A DNA stretch of 19,331 nt, taken from contig JAPHSB010000053.1 of the NCBI GenBank assembly GCA_026193295.1, positions 1-19,331 on the forward strand, read 5' to 3'. The stretch comes from Lysobacterales bacterium (GTDB lineage Bacteria; Pseudomonadota; Gammaproteobacteria; Xanthomonadales; SZUA-36). This document shows positions 1 through 7,248 of the stretch, one piece after another. Made by a program: the position numbers and the translations under genes. Below the pieces are notes generated by a model. That model saw nothing but the letters and a program-made list of their open reading frames with translations, searched no databases and had not been told where the DNA came from. How positions within the stretch are numbered: the first letter of the stretch is position 1; each line of letters starts with the position of its first letter.

Positions 1-696
1 GATCTTCAGTGTACACCGCAGGCCGGGCTGGGCGGTCGGCGGGCGCAGCCAGTTCTGGGTGACGAAGGCCTGGATCGCCGCCTGGTAGTTGTCACGCTTG
101 GTCGCCACCTGGCCGGCCTTGAACTCCCGGGCTTCGGCCTCCGCGCGGCGTTGCGCCTCGGCCTGCTGCTGCAGGCGCTGCTGTTCCTGGCGCTCCTGTT
201 CCTTGCGTGATTCGAGCTGCTTGAGTCGCTCGGCTTCCAGTTTCCTCTGCCTGTCGGCTGCTTCGCGCTGTTCGCGAACCTGTTCCAACTCGCGCTGCTG
301 TTTTTGCCGCTCCTCTTCGAGCTTGCGTTCGCGCTCGATGCGCAACTGCTGCAGCCTGTCCTGGGCTTCACGCTTGCGCTGGGCCTCGAGTTGCTGCTGC
401 TTGCGCTGCTCTTCCTGCTTGCGATCCTGCTCGCGCTGGCGCTGTTTTTCCAGCTCCGCGTCACGCTCGCGTTTGCGCTGCTCCCGCTCCACCGCCGCCC
501 GCGCCTCGTCGCGTTGCTTCTTGATCTCACTGGTGTCGACGATCACCGCCTCGATGGTCAGGCCGACCGGCTGAGGCTTGCGGAAGGGCTGCCAGTTCAT
601 TGTGCCGAGCACGACCAGCGCCAACATCAGCAGGTGAACGCCGATGGCGCCCGCGAAGGCCCGCAACCGCGCGAAGATTTCGGGCCAGGCCGGCAT
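1..696 (-). CDS. tolA: TolA, envelope-spanning Tol-Pal protein (3' end missing)
   Basis: TolA links the inner-membrane TolQR motor to TolB/Pal at the outer membrane during cell constriction. The visible 232 codons begin MPAWPEIFARLRAFAG, followed by one membrane segment at about residues 16-33 that keeps the histidine (H21, in GVHLLML) equivalent to the TolA SHLS-motif histidine that contacts TolQR. Residues from about 55 to 200 are an uninterrupted Q/E/R/K-rich helix (domain II). The last 30 visible residues (NWLRPP, then CTLKI) match the opening of the globular C-terminal domain III, the rest of which lies beyond base 1. The ATG at 696 is the only good start, because an in-frame stop lies one codon upstream; GAGG lies 11 bases before it. 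It follows tolR by 63 bases. Identification rests on gene order plus this architecture. Confidence 0.93.
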   Translation of the reverse strand, partial: MPAWPEIFARLRAFAGAIGVHLLMLALVVLGTMNWQPFRKPQPVGLTIEAVIVDTSEIKKQRDEARAAVEREQRKRERDAELEKQRQREQDRKQEEQRKQQQLEAQRKREAQDRLQQLRIERERKLEEERQKQQRELEQVREQREAADRQRKLEAERLKQLESRKEQERQEQQRLQQQAEAQRRAEAEAREFKAGQVATKRDNYQAAIQAFVTQNWLRPPTAQPGLRCTLKI

Positions 697-759
697 CGCT
701 CACCGCGCCTCGCGGCAGGGCGGCGCGGTTTTGCGGCATGACGGATGCGCATCCATCGC

Positions 760-1227
760 CTACTCCGCCCCGGCCTCCGCACCGTATCCAAGCTCCGCCG
801 GATCGCTCATCAGGCCGACCTTGGTCACGCCGGCTTTTTGCAGCAGCACCAGCGCTGCATAAACCTGGCCGTAGCCGGCACTCTCGTCGCCACCGACCAG
901 CACCTGGATTTCGGGATTGCGGTTCACGATCGCGGTCACTGTCGTGACCAGGGAATCCGGATCGATCAGGCCGCTCGACGTACCGTCGAGATCGCCGCCC
1001 GCGTTCAAATAGAGATCGCCGTTCTGCAACACGGTGACCACCAGCGGCTCTTTGTTTTCCTGCACATCCATGGGCTCGGCGTCGGCCTTCGGTAATTCGA
1101 CTTCGACACCCAGGTTCAGAAGCGGCGCAGTGATCATGAAAATTACCAGCAGCACCAGCATCACGTCGATGTACGGTACGACGTTGATCTCTGCCATCGG
1201 GCGGCGACGTGCCTTGACCCTGTCCAT
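760..1227 (-). CDS. tolR: TolR, proton-channel subunit of the Tol-Pal motor
   Basis: A 155-residue ExbD/TolR-family protein that, with TolQ, converts proton flow into energisation of TolA. A short basic cytoplasmic N-terminus (RVKARRR) precedes one membrane helix at about residues 17-36, VPYIDVMLVLLVIFM, carrying the conserved proton-binding aspartate (D21, equivalent to E. coli TolR D23). The remaining residues form the periplasmic peptidoglycan-binding domain, ending in a helix-rich TolR dimerisation region (VYAALVLLQKAGVTKVGLMS). The start ATG lies only 2 bases after the tolQ stop, with AGGAG at the end of tolQ acting as ribosome binding site, so the pair is translationally coupled. Length is slightly above the usual 140-150. 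Confidence 0.95.
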   Translation of the reverse strand: MDRVKARRRPMAEINVVPYIDVMLVLLVIFMITAPLLNLGVEVELPKADAEPMDVQENKEPLVVTVLQNGDLYLNAGGDLDGTSSGLIDPDSLVTTVTAIVNRNPEIQVLVGGDESAGYGQVYAALVLLQKAGVTKVGLMSDPAELGYGAEAGAE

Positions 1228-1229
1228 CC

Positions 1230-1919
<690 letters not shown>

Positions 1920-1941
1920 CTCAATAATCTCCGTACGATCC

Positions 1942-2043
1942 GCTGCCAATGATTTTCCGATCCGGTGGAGCCAACGCGACGCCGACGTACTCGGTGTACT
2001 TCAAGGAGCTTTGGCGCCGTCCGGGCGGAAAATCAATGGCAGC
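1942..2043 (-). other. Inner hairpin B of the ybgC-tolQ element
   Basis: Arms 1942-1959 and 2026-2043 are inverted copies with 17 of 18 matches (core GATTTTCCG against CGGAAAATC). The pairing continues inward through CCGG/CCGG and GCCAA/TTGGC with small internal loops, giving arms of about 33 bases around a loop of about 36 bases. The loop holds a small GTAC-ACCGA-GTAC hairpin in the transcript sense. It lies directly next to the tolQ-side arm of the outer stem. Confidence 0.8.
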
Positions 2044-2050
2044 CCGAAGG

Positions 2051-2153
2051 GTTATGGCCCATTTTCCCGATTGCGGCGTTGGGCCACGCGCCCCGTAGAC
2101 CCCGCTACTGTGACCCGTGTCCCGCCTTGCACTCGAAAAAATGGGCCGATAAC
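2051..2153 (-). other. Inner hairpin A of the ybgC-tolQ element
   Basis: GTTATGGCCCATTTT at 2051-2065 pairs with its inverse at 2138-2153 apart from one bulged G at 2148. Further in, GGGCCACG (2081-2088) pairs 7 of 8 with CGTGTCCC (2116-2123), and GTAG (2095-2098) with CTAC (2105-2108) closes the apex. On the transcript the 5' arm ends in a run of six U, so a short GCCG-UUAU-CGGC stem plus that run could alternatively act as a weak terminator after ybgC. That alternative would compete with hairpin A. Confidence 0.75.
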
Positions 2154-2182
2154 GGCGCGCACGGGGATTATTGAGATGGCTT

Positions 2183-2605
2183 CTACTCATTAGTCAGCAC
2201 CTTCCTGATCCATGGCGGCACCCGTGCCGGCCTGTGGCTGTCGGCGTGCAGCAGGGCCGCGCTCAACTCGGCCTTTGCCACCAGTACGCCGTCGGATTTT
2301 CTTGTCATCTCCTGCCTGAACCCCTGCCGCACACCTTTGGTCCAGGCCAGCTCGCAACTTACGAGCAATTCATCGTCCAGCTTCGCCGCTTGCCTGAACG
2401 TCACCTGGATATCGAGAACTACCCAGATCAGACCGTGTTGGTCTTTCAGACCGGTCTGCGAAACACCCAGGTCGCGCAGCATTTCGGTGCGGGCCCGTTC
2501 GAAGAAGTTCAGGTAGCGCGAATGATATACGACTCCGCCGGCATCCGTGTCCTCGAAATAAACCCTCAATGCCCAGACAAAAGGCGCTTTCTTTAGTTCC
2601 GTCAT
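2183..2605 (-). CDS. ybgC: YbgC, hotdog-fold acyl-CoA thioesterase of the Tol-Pal cluster
   Basis: A 140-residue 4-hydroxybenzoyl-CoA-type thioesterase that hydrolyses short-chain or phospholipid-linked acyl thioesters and is regularly encoded beside tol-pal. The signature VYFEDTDAGGVVYHSRYLNFFERARTEMLR (residues 15-44) is almost identical to E. coli YbgC and contains the catalytic aspartate (D21, second Asp of EDTD). The ATG at 2605 gives the standard family length; the reading frame continues upstream into ruvB, but those residues do not fit the family. The gene begins 37 bases after the ruvB stop. Its TAG stop (2183-2185) is formed by the first bases of the folded element that separates it from tolQ. 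Confidence 0.93.
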   Translation of the reverse strand: MTELKKAPFVWALRVYFEDTDAGGVVYHSRYLNFFERARTEMLRDLGVSQTGLKDQHGLIWVVLDIQVTFRQAAKLDDELLVSCELAWTKGVRQGFRQEMTRKSDGVLVAKAELSAALLHADSHRPARVPPWIRKVLTNE

Positions 2606-2642
2606 GTCCCGTTGAATGCGGGTAGCCGCGAGTGCATCGGCC

Positions 2643-3683
2643 CTACTTGCCGGCAAACAGATCGTCGCCGCCCGGGCCCTTGGGCGAGTCCAGGCCAAAC
2701 AGCCGGTAAGCCCGGGCCGTCGCGATGCGGCCGCGTGCCGTCCGCGTGATGTAACCCTGCTGGATCAGGAAGGGCTCGAGTACGTCTTCAACCGTGCCCC
2801 GCTCCTCCGACAAGGCCGCCGCGATGCTCTCCACGCCAACCGGACCGCCGTCGAACTGGGCGATGATCAACTTCAGCAGACGGCGGTCCATGGTGTCGAA
2901 ACCGTGCTCATCCACCTGCAGCATTTCCATCGCCAGCGCCGCAATTGGCCGGTCAATGTAGCCGCCACCCTTGACCTCCGCATAGTCCCGCACGCGCCGC
3001 AGCAGGCGATTGGCCACGCGGGGCGTCCCCCGCGAGCGGCAGGCGATCTCCATTGCCCCTTCATTATCGATACCGATCTGCAGAATACGTGCCGAGCGGG
3101 TGACGATCTGGGTCAATTCCTCGGCGCTGTAGAACTCCAGGCGCTCGACGATGCCGAAACGATCGCGCAGTGGCGAAGTGAGCAAACCGGCCCGCGTGGT
3201 CGCCCCGATCAGCGTGAAGCGCGGCAATTCCAACTTGATGGAGCGCGCCGCCGGCCCCTCGCCGATCATGATGTCGATCTGGAAGTCCTCGAGTGCAGGG
3301 TACAGCACCTCCTCGACTACGGGTGACAGGCGGTGAATCTCGTCGACGAACAGCACGTCGCCGGTCTGCAGGTTGGTCAGCAGCGCCGCCAGGTCACCGG
3401 CCCGTTCGAGCACGGGGCCGGAGGTCTGGCGCAGGCGCACACCCAGCTCGTTGGCGATCACGTGTGCCAGGGTGGTCTTGCCGAGGCCGGGCGGCCCGAA
3501 AATCAGGGCATGATCGAGCGCCTCGTTGCGCCGCTTCGCGGCCTCCAGGAAAATCGACAGTTTCTCGCGCATGGCCGGCTGGCCGATGTACTCGTCCAAT
3601 GTCCGGGGCCGCAGGCTGACTTCGAGTTCGACATCCTCGTCCGCGTCCTGCGCGGAGATCACCCGTTCTTCGGCTTCACTCAT
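2643..3683 (-). CDS. ruvB: RuvB, Holliday-junction branch-migration helicase
   Basis: A 346-residue AAA+ motor that drives branch migration as paired hexamers bound to RuvA. It shows Walker A GPPGLGKT (63-70), Walker B LFVDE with D114/E115, the sensor-1 segment GATTRAGLLTSPLRDRFG with its arginine, and the C-terminal winged-helix domain that binds DNA (QQGYITRTARGRIATARAYRLFG). Length and the variable acidic N-terminus are normal for the family. The start ATG overlaps the ruvA stop in an ATGA, showing translational coupling. The short C-terminal tail (SPKGPGGDDLFAGK) is variable in the family. Confidence 0.97.
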   Translation of the reverse strand: MSEAEERVISAQDADEDVELEVSLRPRTLDEYIGQPAMREKLSIFLEAAKRRNEALDHALIFGPPGLGKTTLAHVIANELGVRLRQTSGPVLERAGDLAALLTNLQTGDVLFVDEIHRLSPVVEEVLYPALEDFQIDIMIGEGPAARSIKLELPRFTLIGATTRAGLLTSPLRDRFGIVERLEFYSAEELTQIVTRSARILQIGIDNEGAMEIACRSRGTPRVANRLLRRVRDYAEVKGGGYIDRPIAALAMEMLQVDEHGFDTMDRRLLKLIIAQFDGGPVGVESIAAALSEERGTVEDVLEPFLIQQGYITRTARGRIATARAYRLFGLDSPKGPGGDDLFAGK

Positions 3684-4276
3684 TTCTGCACCGTTGCCTG
3701 CAAGGCATGGCGGATGATCTCCTCGACGCTCATTTCCGGCTGGGCTACGCTCCGCGCCATGCGCCCGGCTTCCTGGGATTTGTAGCCCAATGCGATCAAG
3801 GCATTGGTCGCTTCGCCGAGCGGCGTACCAGCCGGCGCTTTGCCGCCCGCACCGAGAGCAGTGCCGGCCGGCAGGTTGTCGAGCTTGTCACGCAACTCGA
3901 TGATAATCCGCTCCGCGGTCTTCTTGCCGATGCCCGGCAGCCGCGTCAGGGCGGCGGCATCGCGCTCTACGACATACCGCGCCAGCTCGTCGCCGCTGGC
4001 GCCGGACAGGATGGTCAGCGCCAGCTTGGCGCCGATGCCGCTGATCTTGAGCAGTTGACGAAACAGGCTGCGTTCGGCCTCGCTGGCGAAGCCATAGAGG
4101 GTGTGGCTGTCTTCCTTGACCGACAGGTGCGTCAGGATGACCACCGGCTGCCCGTTTTCGGGCAAATCGTAAAAAACAGGCAGCGGCGCCTCCACTTCGT
4201 AACCGACGCCGGCGACGTCGATGACCATCAGCGGGGGCTGCTTGGATACGAGGGTCCCTGCCAAACGCGCGATCAT
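3680..4276 (-). CDS. ruvA: RuvA, Holliday-junction-binding protein
   Basis: A 198-residue protein that tetramerises on four-way junctions and loads RuvB. The N-terminal OB fold begins MIARLAGTLVSKQPPLMVIDVAGVGYEV. Two helix-hairpin-helix DNA-binding motifs follow, LLKISGIGAKLALTIL and LTRLPGIGKKTAERIIIEL. A flexible linker rich in Gly, Ala and Pro leads to domain III (ATNALIALGYKSQEAGRMA), which contacts RuvB. The start at 4276 is fixed by the conserved MIARL opening and by the ATGA overlap with the ruvC stop; its other end overlaps the ruvB start by ATGA in the same way. Confidence 0.97.
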   Translation of the reverse strand: MIARLAGTLVSKQPPLMVIDVAGVGYEVEAPLPVFYDLPENGQPVVILTHLSVKEDSHTLYGFASEAERSLFRQLLKISGIGAKLALTILSGASGDELARYVVERDAAALTRLPGIGKKTAERIIIELRDKLDNLPAGTALGAGGKAPAGTPLGEATNALIALGYKSQEAGRMARSVAQPEMSVEEIIRHALQATVQK

Positions 4277-4770
4277 GGTTTTTGAAGTGCCTGCATCCGG
4301 TTGACGGTCTGTTGCGTATGCTGGTGACATAATGCCACAGCCAGGGCGTCTGCAGCGTCCTCCGCCGGCGTTTCCTGCAATTGCAGCAGCACGGAGACCA
4401 TGTGCTGGACCTGCACCTTGTCGGCGCCGCCGCGGCCTACGATGGCCTGCTTGACCGAACGAGGTGAGTACTCGGCCACCGGCAGACCCATCGAGATGGC
4501 TGCACAGACCGCCGCGCCGCGCGCCTGACCGAGCTTCAGGGCGGACGCGGCATTGTGGCTGACGAAAACGGTTTCCACGGCCACCTCGGCCGGGGCGTGC
4601 TCCTGGATCAGTTCCCTGAGTTCGGCAAAGATGACTCCGAGGCGCTCGGTAAACTCGCCGGCTCCGGTTCGGATGACGCCGTGGCGAACCAGCGTGGCCT
4701 TATCACCCTGCACATCGATGATACCGAAACCGGTGAAGCGCGAGCCGGGATCGATGCCGAGGATGCGCAT
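4273..4770 (-). CDS. ruvC: RuvC, Holliday-junction resolvase
   Basis: A 165-residue RNase H-fold endonuclease that cuts Holliday junctions symmetrically using two metal ions. All four catalytic acids occupy the canonical E. coli numbers: D7 (GIDPGS), E66 (VAVETVF), D138 and D141 (EDAADALAVALCH). The ATG at 4770 starts at the conserved MRILGIDPG. It overlaps ruvA by ATGA downstream and lies 57 bases after the yebC stop. That gap has no terminator, so ruvC is probably transcribed with yebC. Confidence 0.97.
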   Translation of the reverse strand: MRILGIDPGSRFTGFGIIDVQGDKATLVRHGVIRTGAGEFTERLGVIFAELRELIQEHAPAEVAVETVFVSHNAASALKLGQARGAAVCAAISMGLPVAEYSPRSVKQAIVGRGGADKVQVQHMVSVLLQLQETPAEDAADALAVALCHQHTQQTVNRMQALQKP

Positions 4771-4827
4771 CAGGTCCCGCTCACTGCATGTCGATTCCAG
4801 GCACTGGCGCTACCCGGGCTGGTGATC

Positions 4828-5568
4828 TCAGTCCTCATAGGCCTCGTCGGGAATGTCGGCGTTGGAGTACACCGCCTGTGCATCGTCGAGATCCTCGAGT
4901 ATGTCCAGCAACCTCAGCACCTTTTGCCCTGTTTCGACATCCAGTTCGACCTCGGTGCTCGCACGCATCGTGATCTCGGAGTTCGCCGGCTCGAAGCCAC
5001 CCGCTTCCATGGCGGCCACGACTTCATCGAAAGCCTCGGGCGCGGTGTGCACTTCGATGGAGCCGTCCTCTTCGGTCACCACGTCATCGGCTCCGGCTTC
5101 CAGCGCGATGTCCATGATCGCTTCCTCCGGCGTGCCCGGCGCGAAATTGAGGATGCCCATCTTGGTGAACAGGTAGGCTACCGAGCCGTCCGTACCCATG
5201 TTGCCGCCTTGCTTGGAAAAAGCGTGACGCACCTCGGCCACGGTGCGGTTGCGGTTGTCCGTCAGGCAGTCGACCATGACCGCGACGCCCCCCTGGGCGT
5301 AGCCCTCGTAGCGAATTTCCTCGTAGGTCACTCCCTCGAGTTCACCGGTCGCCTTCTTGATCGTGCGCTCGATGGTGTCCTTCGGCATGTTCGCCGCATT
5401 GGCCTTCTGGACCGCCAGTCGCAGGCGCGGGTTGGCGTCGGGGTCGCCACCGCCTTCGCGGGCGGCGACCGTCAACTCGCGGTTGATCCGTGTGAATATC
5501 TTGCCGCGCTTGGCGTCGACCTTGCCTTTGCGGTGCTGGATATTGGCCCATTTGCTGTGTCCGGCCAT
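4828..5568 (-). CDS. yebC: YebC/PmpR-TACO1 family protein
   Basis: A 246-residue protein of the widely conserved YebC family. Members were first described as DNA-binding regulators (PmpR in Pseudomonas), and related TACO1/YebC proteins are now tied to translation of difficult sequences. The hallmark opening MAGHSKWANIQHRKGKVDAKRGKIF, the PDANPRLRLAVQKANAANMPKDTIERTIKKA segment and the three-domain length are all present, with an acidic tail (ADIPDEAYED). The ATG at 5568 is preceded by AGGGA at a suitable distance. Placement upstream of ruvC is the common order in gammaproteobacteria. Which of the two roles it plays here cannot be read from sequence. Confidence 0.96.
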   Translation of the reverse strand: MAGHSKWANIQHRKGKVDAKRGKIFTRINRELTVAAREGGGDPDANPRLRLAVQKANAANMPKDTIERTIKKATGELEGVTYEEIRYEGYAQGGVAVMVDCLTDNRNRTVAEVRHAFSKQGGNMGTDGSVAYLFTKMGILNFAPGTPEEAIMDIALEAGADDVVTEEDGSIEVHTAPEAFDEVVAAMEAGGFEPANSEITMRASTEVELDVETGQKVLRLLDILEDLDDAQAVYSNADIPDEAYED

Positions 5569-5635
5569 GGTGAGAAATCCCTGATGGTTACCTAAACAGA
5601 TTATTTTATCATGGAGAAGGAATGAAATTACCCCT
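5569..5635 (-). promoter_or_regulatory. Possible promoter and leader of yebC-ruvCAB
   Basis: The short AT-rich stretch just before yebC contains TAAAAT (minus strand, 5608-5603) as a candidate -10, with only a poor -35 (GTAATT) 17 bases upstream, overlapping the end of the hydrolase gene. It stands out from the GC-rich surroundings. The AGGGA ribosome binding site follows. Weak evidence. Confidence 0.25.
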
Positions 5636-6250
5636 CCTCAGAAAGCAGACAACCTCCCGCACCACCGCGCTCGAGAACAGCATCCCGGTATGGGTCACGG
5701 GCAGGACACGATGTTCCCGCATACCCTCGGCGCGTGTTTCCATGACGGCCACGGTACCATCTCCCGGCTCGCCGAGACCCCCCAGCAACAGGCCCAGTCC
5801 GAATGACCGTGCGCCGGCGATCATGCCGATGTCACGCCCGCTCGCCAGCCGCGTAAAACCGGCTGCCAACTCCGATCGAACGGTGCCGAGCAGGCGGCTG
5901 CCACCCGGCAGCGTCGCAGCCTTTCGTGCGACGACGCTGCCCTGCAAGGGGCTGCCGAGCAACACGACCCGCCCCGGTGGCAGGTCACCGTCGTCGGCCA
6001 GCATCTTGAGCGTGACCAGGCCGCCGAGGCTGTGGGCCACGATGTGCAAGGCGGGATAGCTACCGGAATCGATGAATTGCCGCAATGCCCTGGCATGTCC
6101 CTCTAGTCCGCTCCGGGTCGTACGGTAGCGAAACCGGCGGGGCTCGAAACCCGCCTTGCGCAGGCGCCGGGCCAGCAGCCCCAGCGACCAGGCGCCGAAC
6201 CACAATCCGTGGACCAGGATGACAACCGGTGCGCCGTGCCCACCGTTCAC
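5609..6250 (-). CDS. Small alpha/beta hydrolase (esterase/lipase-like)
   Basis: A 213-residue single-domain alpha/beta hydrolase. The oxyanion-loop motif VILVHGLWFGAW (10-21), nucleophile elbow AHSLGG (Ser74), acid GEPGDGTV (Asp164) and THTGM (His187) give a complete catalytic triad in the order of PGAP1/lipase-like members. There is no lid domain or signal peptide, so a cytoplasmic esterase is likely; substrate unknown. The start is GTG at 6250, sharing GTGA with the rarD stop; the frame stays open far upstream, but those residues only mirror rarD in another frame. Tight coupling to rarD suggests co-expression, although no joint function is known. Confidence 0.85.
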   Translation of the reverse strand: MNGGHGAPVVILVHGLWFGAWSLGLLARRLRKAGFEPRRFRYRTTRSGLEGHARALRQFIDSGSYPALHIVAHSLGGLVTLKMLADDGDLPPGRVVLLGSPLQGSVVARKAATLPGGSRLLGTVRSELAAGFTRLASGRDIGMIAGARSFGLGLLLGGLGEPGDGTVAVMETRAEGMREHRVLPVTHTGMLFSSAVVREVVCFLRRGNFIPSP

Positions 6251-7188
6251 GCTATGGCCGCCGCGATGGCGCGTGATCGCTTCCACGACTCCACCGAGAT
6301 CATGGCCAGGGCGAACCAGATGCAGCCGAAAGCCACCGCGTGACCCTGGGTGAAGGTTTCTCCATAAACGAAGACCGACAACAGGAAGGTCATCGAGGGG
6401 GCGATGTACTGGAAAAAACCCAGCGTCGTCAACCGCAAAGACCGTGCGGCAACGTTGAACCAGACCAGCGGCAGCACCGTGACCAGCCCGGCCAATGCCA
6501 GCAGAACATCCTGACCCGTTCCAGCCGTGCCAAAGTAGAGGTTGCCGTGGCGCGCCGTCCACAGCACGAAAGCCAGCGCCGGTAAAGACAGCAACAGCGT
6601 CTCCCACAGCAGGCCGACCATGGGCCCGACATCGAGCATCTTGCGCACCAGTCCGTAAATTCCGAAGGAAAACGCCAGGCTGAGAGAAATCCATGGCGGC
6701 ACACCGAGGTACCAACCGAGGTAAACGGTGCCGGAGGCGGCGATCAGCACGCCTATTAACTGCACACGAGTCATGCGTTCGTGCAGGAACAGGAAGCCAA
6801 GCAGGAAGTTGACCAGTGGCCCGGTAAAGTAGCCCAGGCTGGTGGCCAGCACCTGTCCGTTGACCACAGCCCAGACAAAGATCAGCCAGTTGAGAGCAAC
6901 CAGGGAACCGGACAGCAGCAGGATCAGCACCTTGCGGGGCGGCAAACGCATACGCCGCCAGAATGCGCTGCCATCGCGCAGCAAGAGGAAGCCCGCCAGG
7001 ACCGGCACCGACCACAGAATCCGGTGGGCGATGATCTCCAGTGCGGGGGCCGACTGGATCAGTTTGAAGTAGATCGGCGCCAGGCCCCAGAGAATGTAGG
7101 CGCCAAGAGCCGCCGGCACGCCGTGGCGGCGCGCCGCTTCACGCTGTGATCCGGATGGGTCCGCTCTCAACGCAAGGCACCTCGACAT
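6247..7188 (-). CDS. rarD: RarD-type EamA transporter
   Basis: A membrane protein of up to 313 residues with about ten hydrophobic helices in two EamA repeats. The opening VPAALGAYILWGLAPIYFKLIQSAPALEIIAHRILWS matches RarD, a drug/metabolite-superfamily member whose substrate is not firmly known (the name reflects a chloramphenicol-sensitivity phenotype). The second repeat ends GFFQYIAPSMTFLLSVFVYGETFT, typical of the family. The start is uncertain: ATG 7188 gives about 15 extra N-terminal residues, has no ribosome binding site and lies beside a terminator, while GTG 7119 starts close to helix 1 but also lacks a clear site. It overlaps the following hydrolase by GTGA. Confidence 0.9.
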   Translation of the reverse strand: MSRCLALRADPSGSQREAARRHGVPAALGAYILWGLAPIYFKLIQSAPALEIIAHRILWSVPVLAGFLLLRDGSAFWRRMRLPPRKVLILLLSGSLVALNWLIFVWAVVNGQVLATSLGYFTGPLVNFLLGFLFLHERMTRVQLIGVLIAASGTVYLGWYLGVPPWISLSLAFSFGIYGLVRKMLDVGPMVGLLWETLLLSLPALAFVLWTARHGNLYFGTAGTGQDVLLALAGLVTVLPLVWFNVAARSLRLTTLGFFQYIAPSMTFLLSVFVYGETFTQGHAVAFGCIWFALAMISVESWKRSRAIAAAIA

Positions 7189-7190
7189 GC

Positions 7191-7220
7191 ATAAAAGAGG
7201 CCGGCAAATGCCGGCCCCTC
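7191..7220 (-). terminator. Rho-independent terminator of the S9 peptidase gene
   Basis: On the minus strand GGCCGGC-ATTT-GCCGGCC forms a perfect 7-bp stem, extendable by G-U, G-C, A-U and G-U pairs, followed by TCTTTTAT. It lies 29 bases after the peptidase stop and ends just before the rarD ATG, so rarD probably has its own promoter or relies on read-through. Confidence 0.85.
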
Positions 7221-7248
7221 GACTGTTTCCATCCTCAGTGTGACAGGA

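Noticed and set aside
90..530. Repetitive-looking DNA suggesting a tandem repeat
   Set aside because: It encodes the Q/E/R-rich helix of TolA; the repetition is codon-level low complexity without a fixed unit.
1921..2190. 89-codon minus-strand frame and 69-codon plus-strand frame inside the ybgC-tolQ element
   Set aside because: Compositionally odd, Arg/Pro-rich, with no domain and no convincing ribosome site. Both end in the same Gly-Asp-Tyr only because the arms are inverted copies. Not supported as a gene, though not excluded.
6251..7015. Extended N-terminus for the alpha/beta hydrolase making a 468-residue fusion
   Set aside because: The extra part mirrors rarD in another frame; the GTG at 6250 overlapping the rarD stop gives a complete, normally sized hydrolase.
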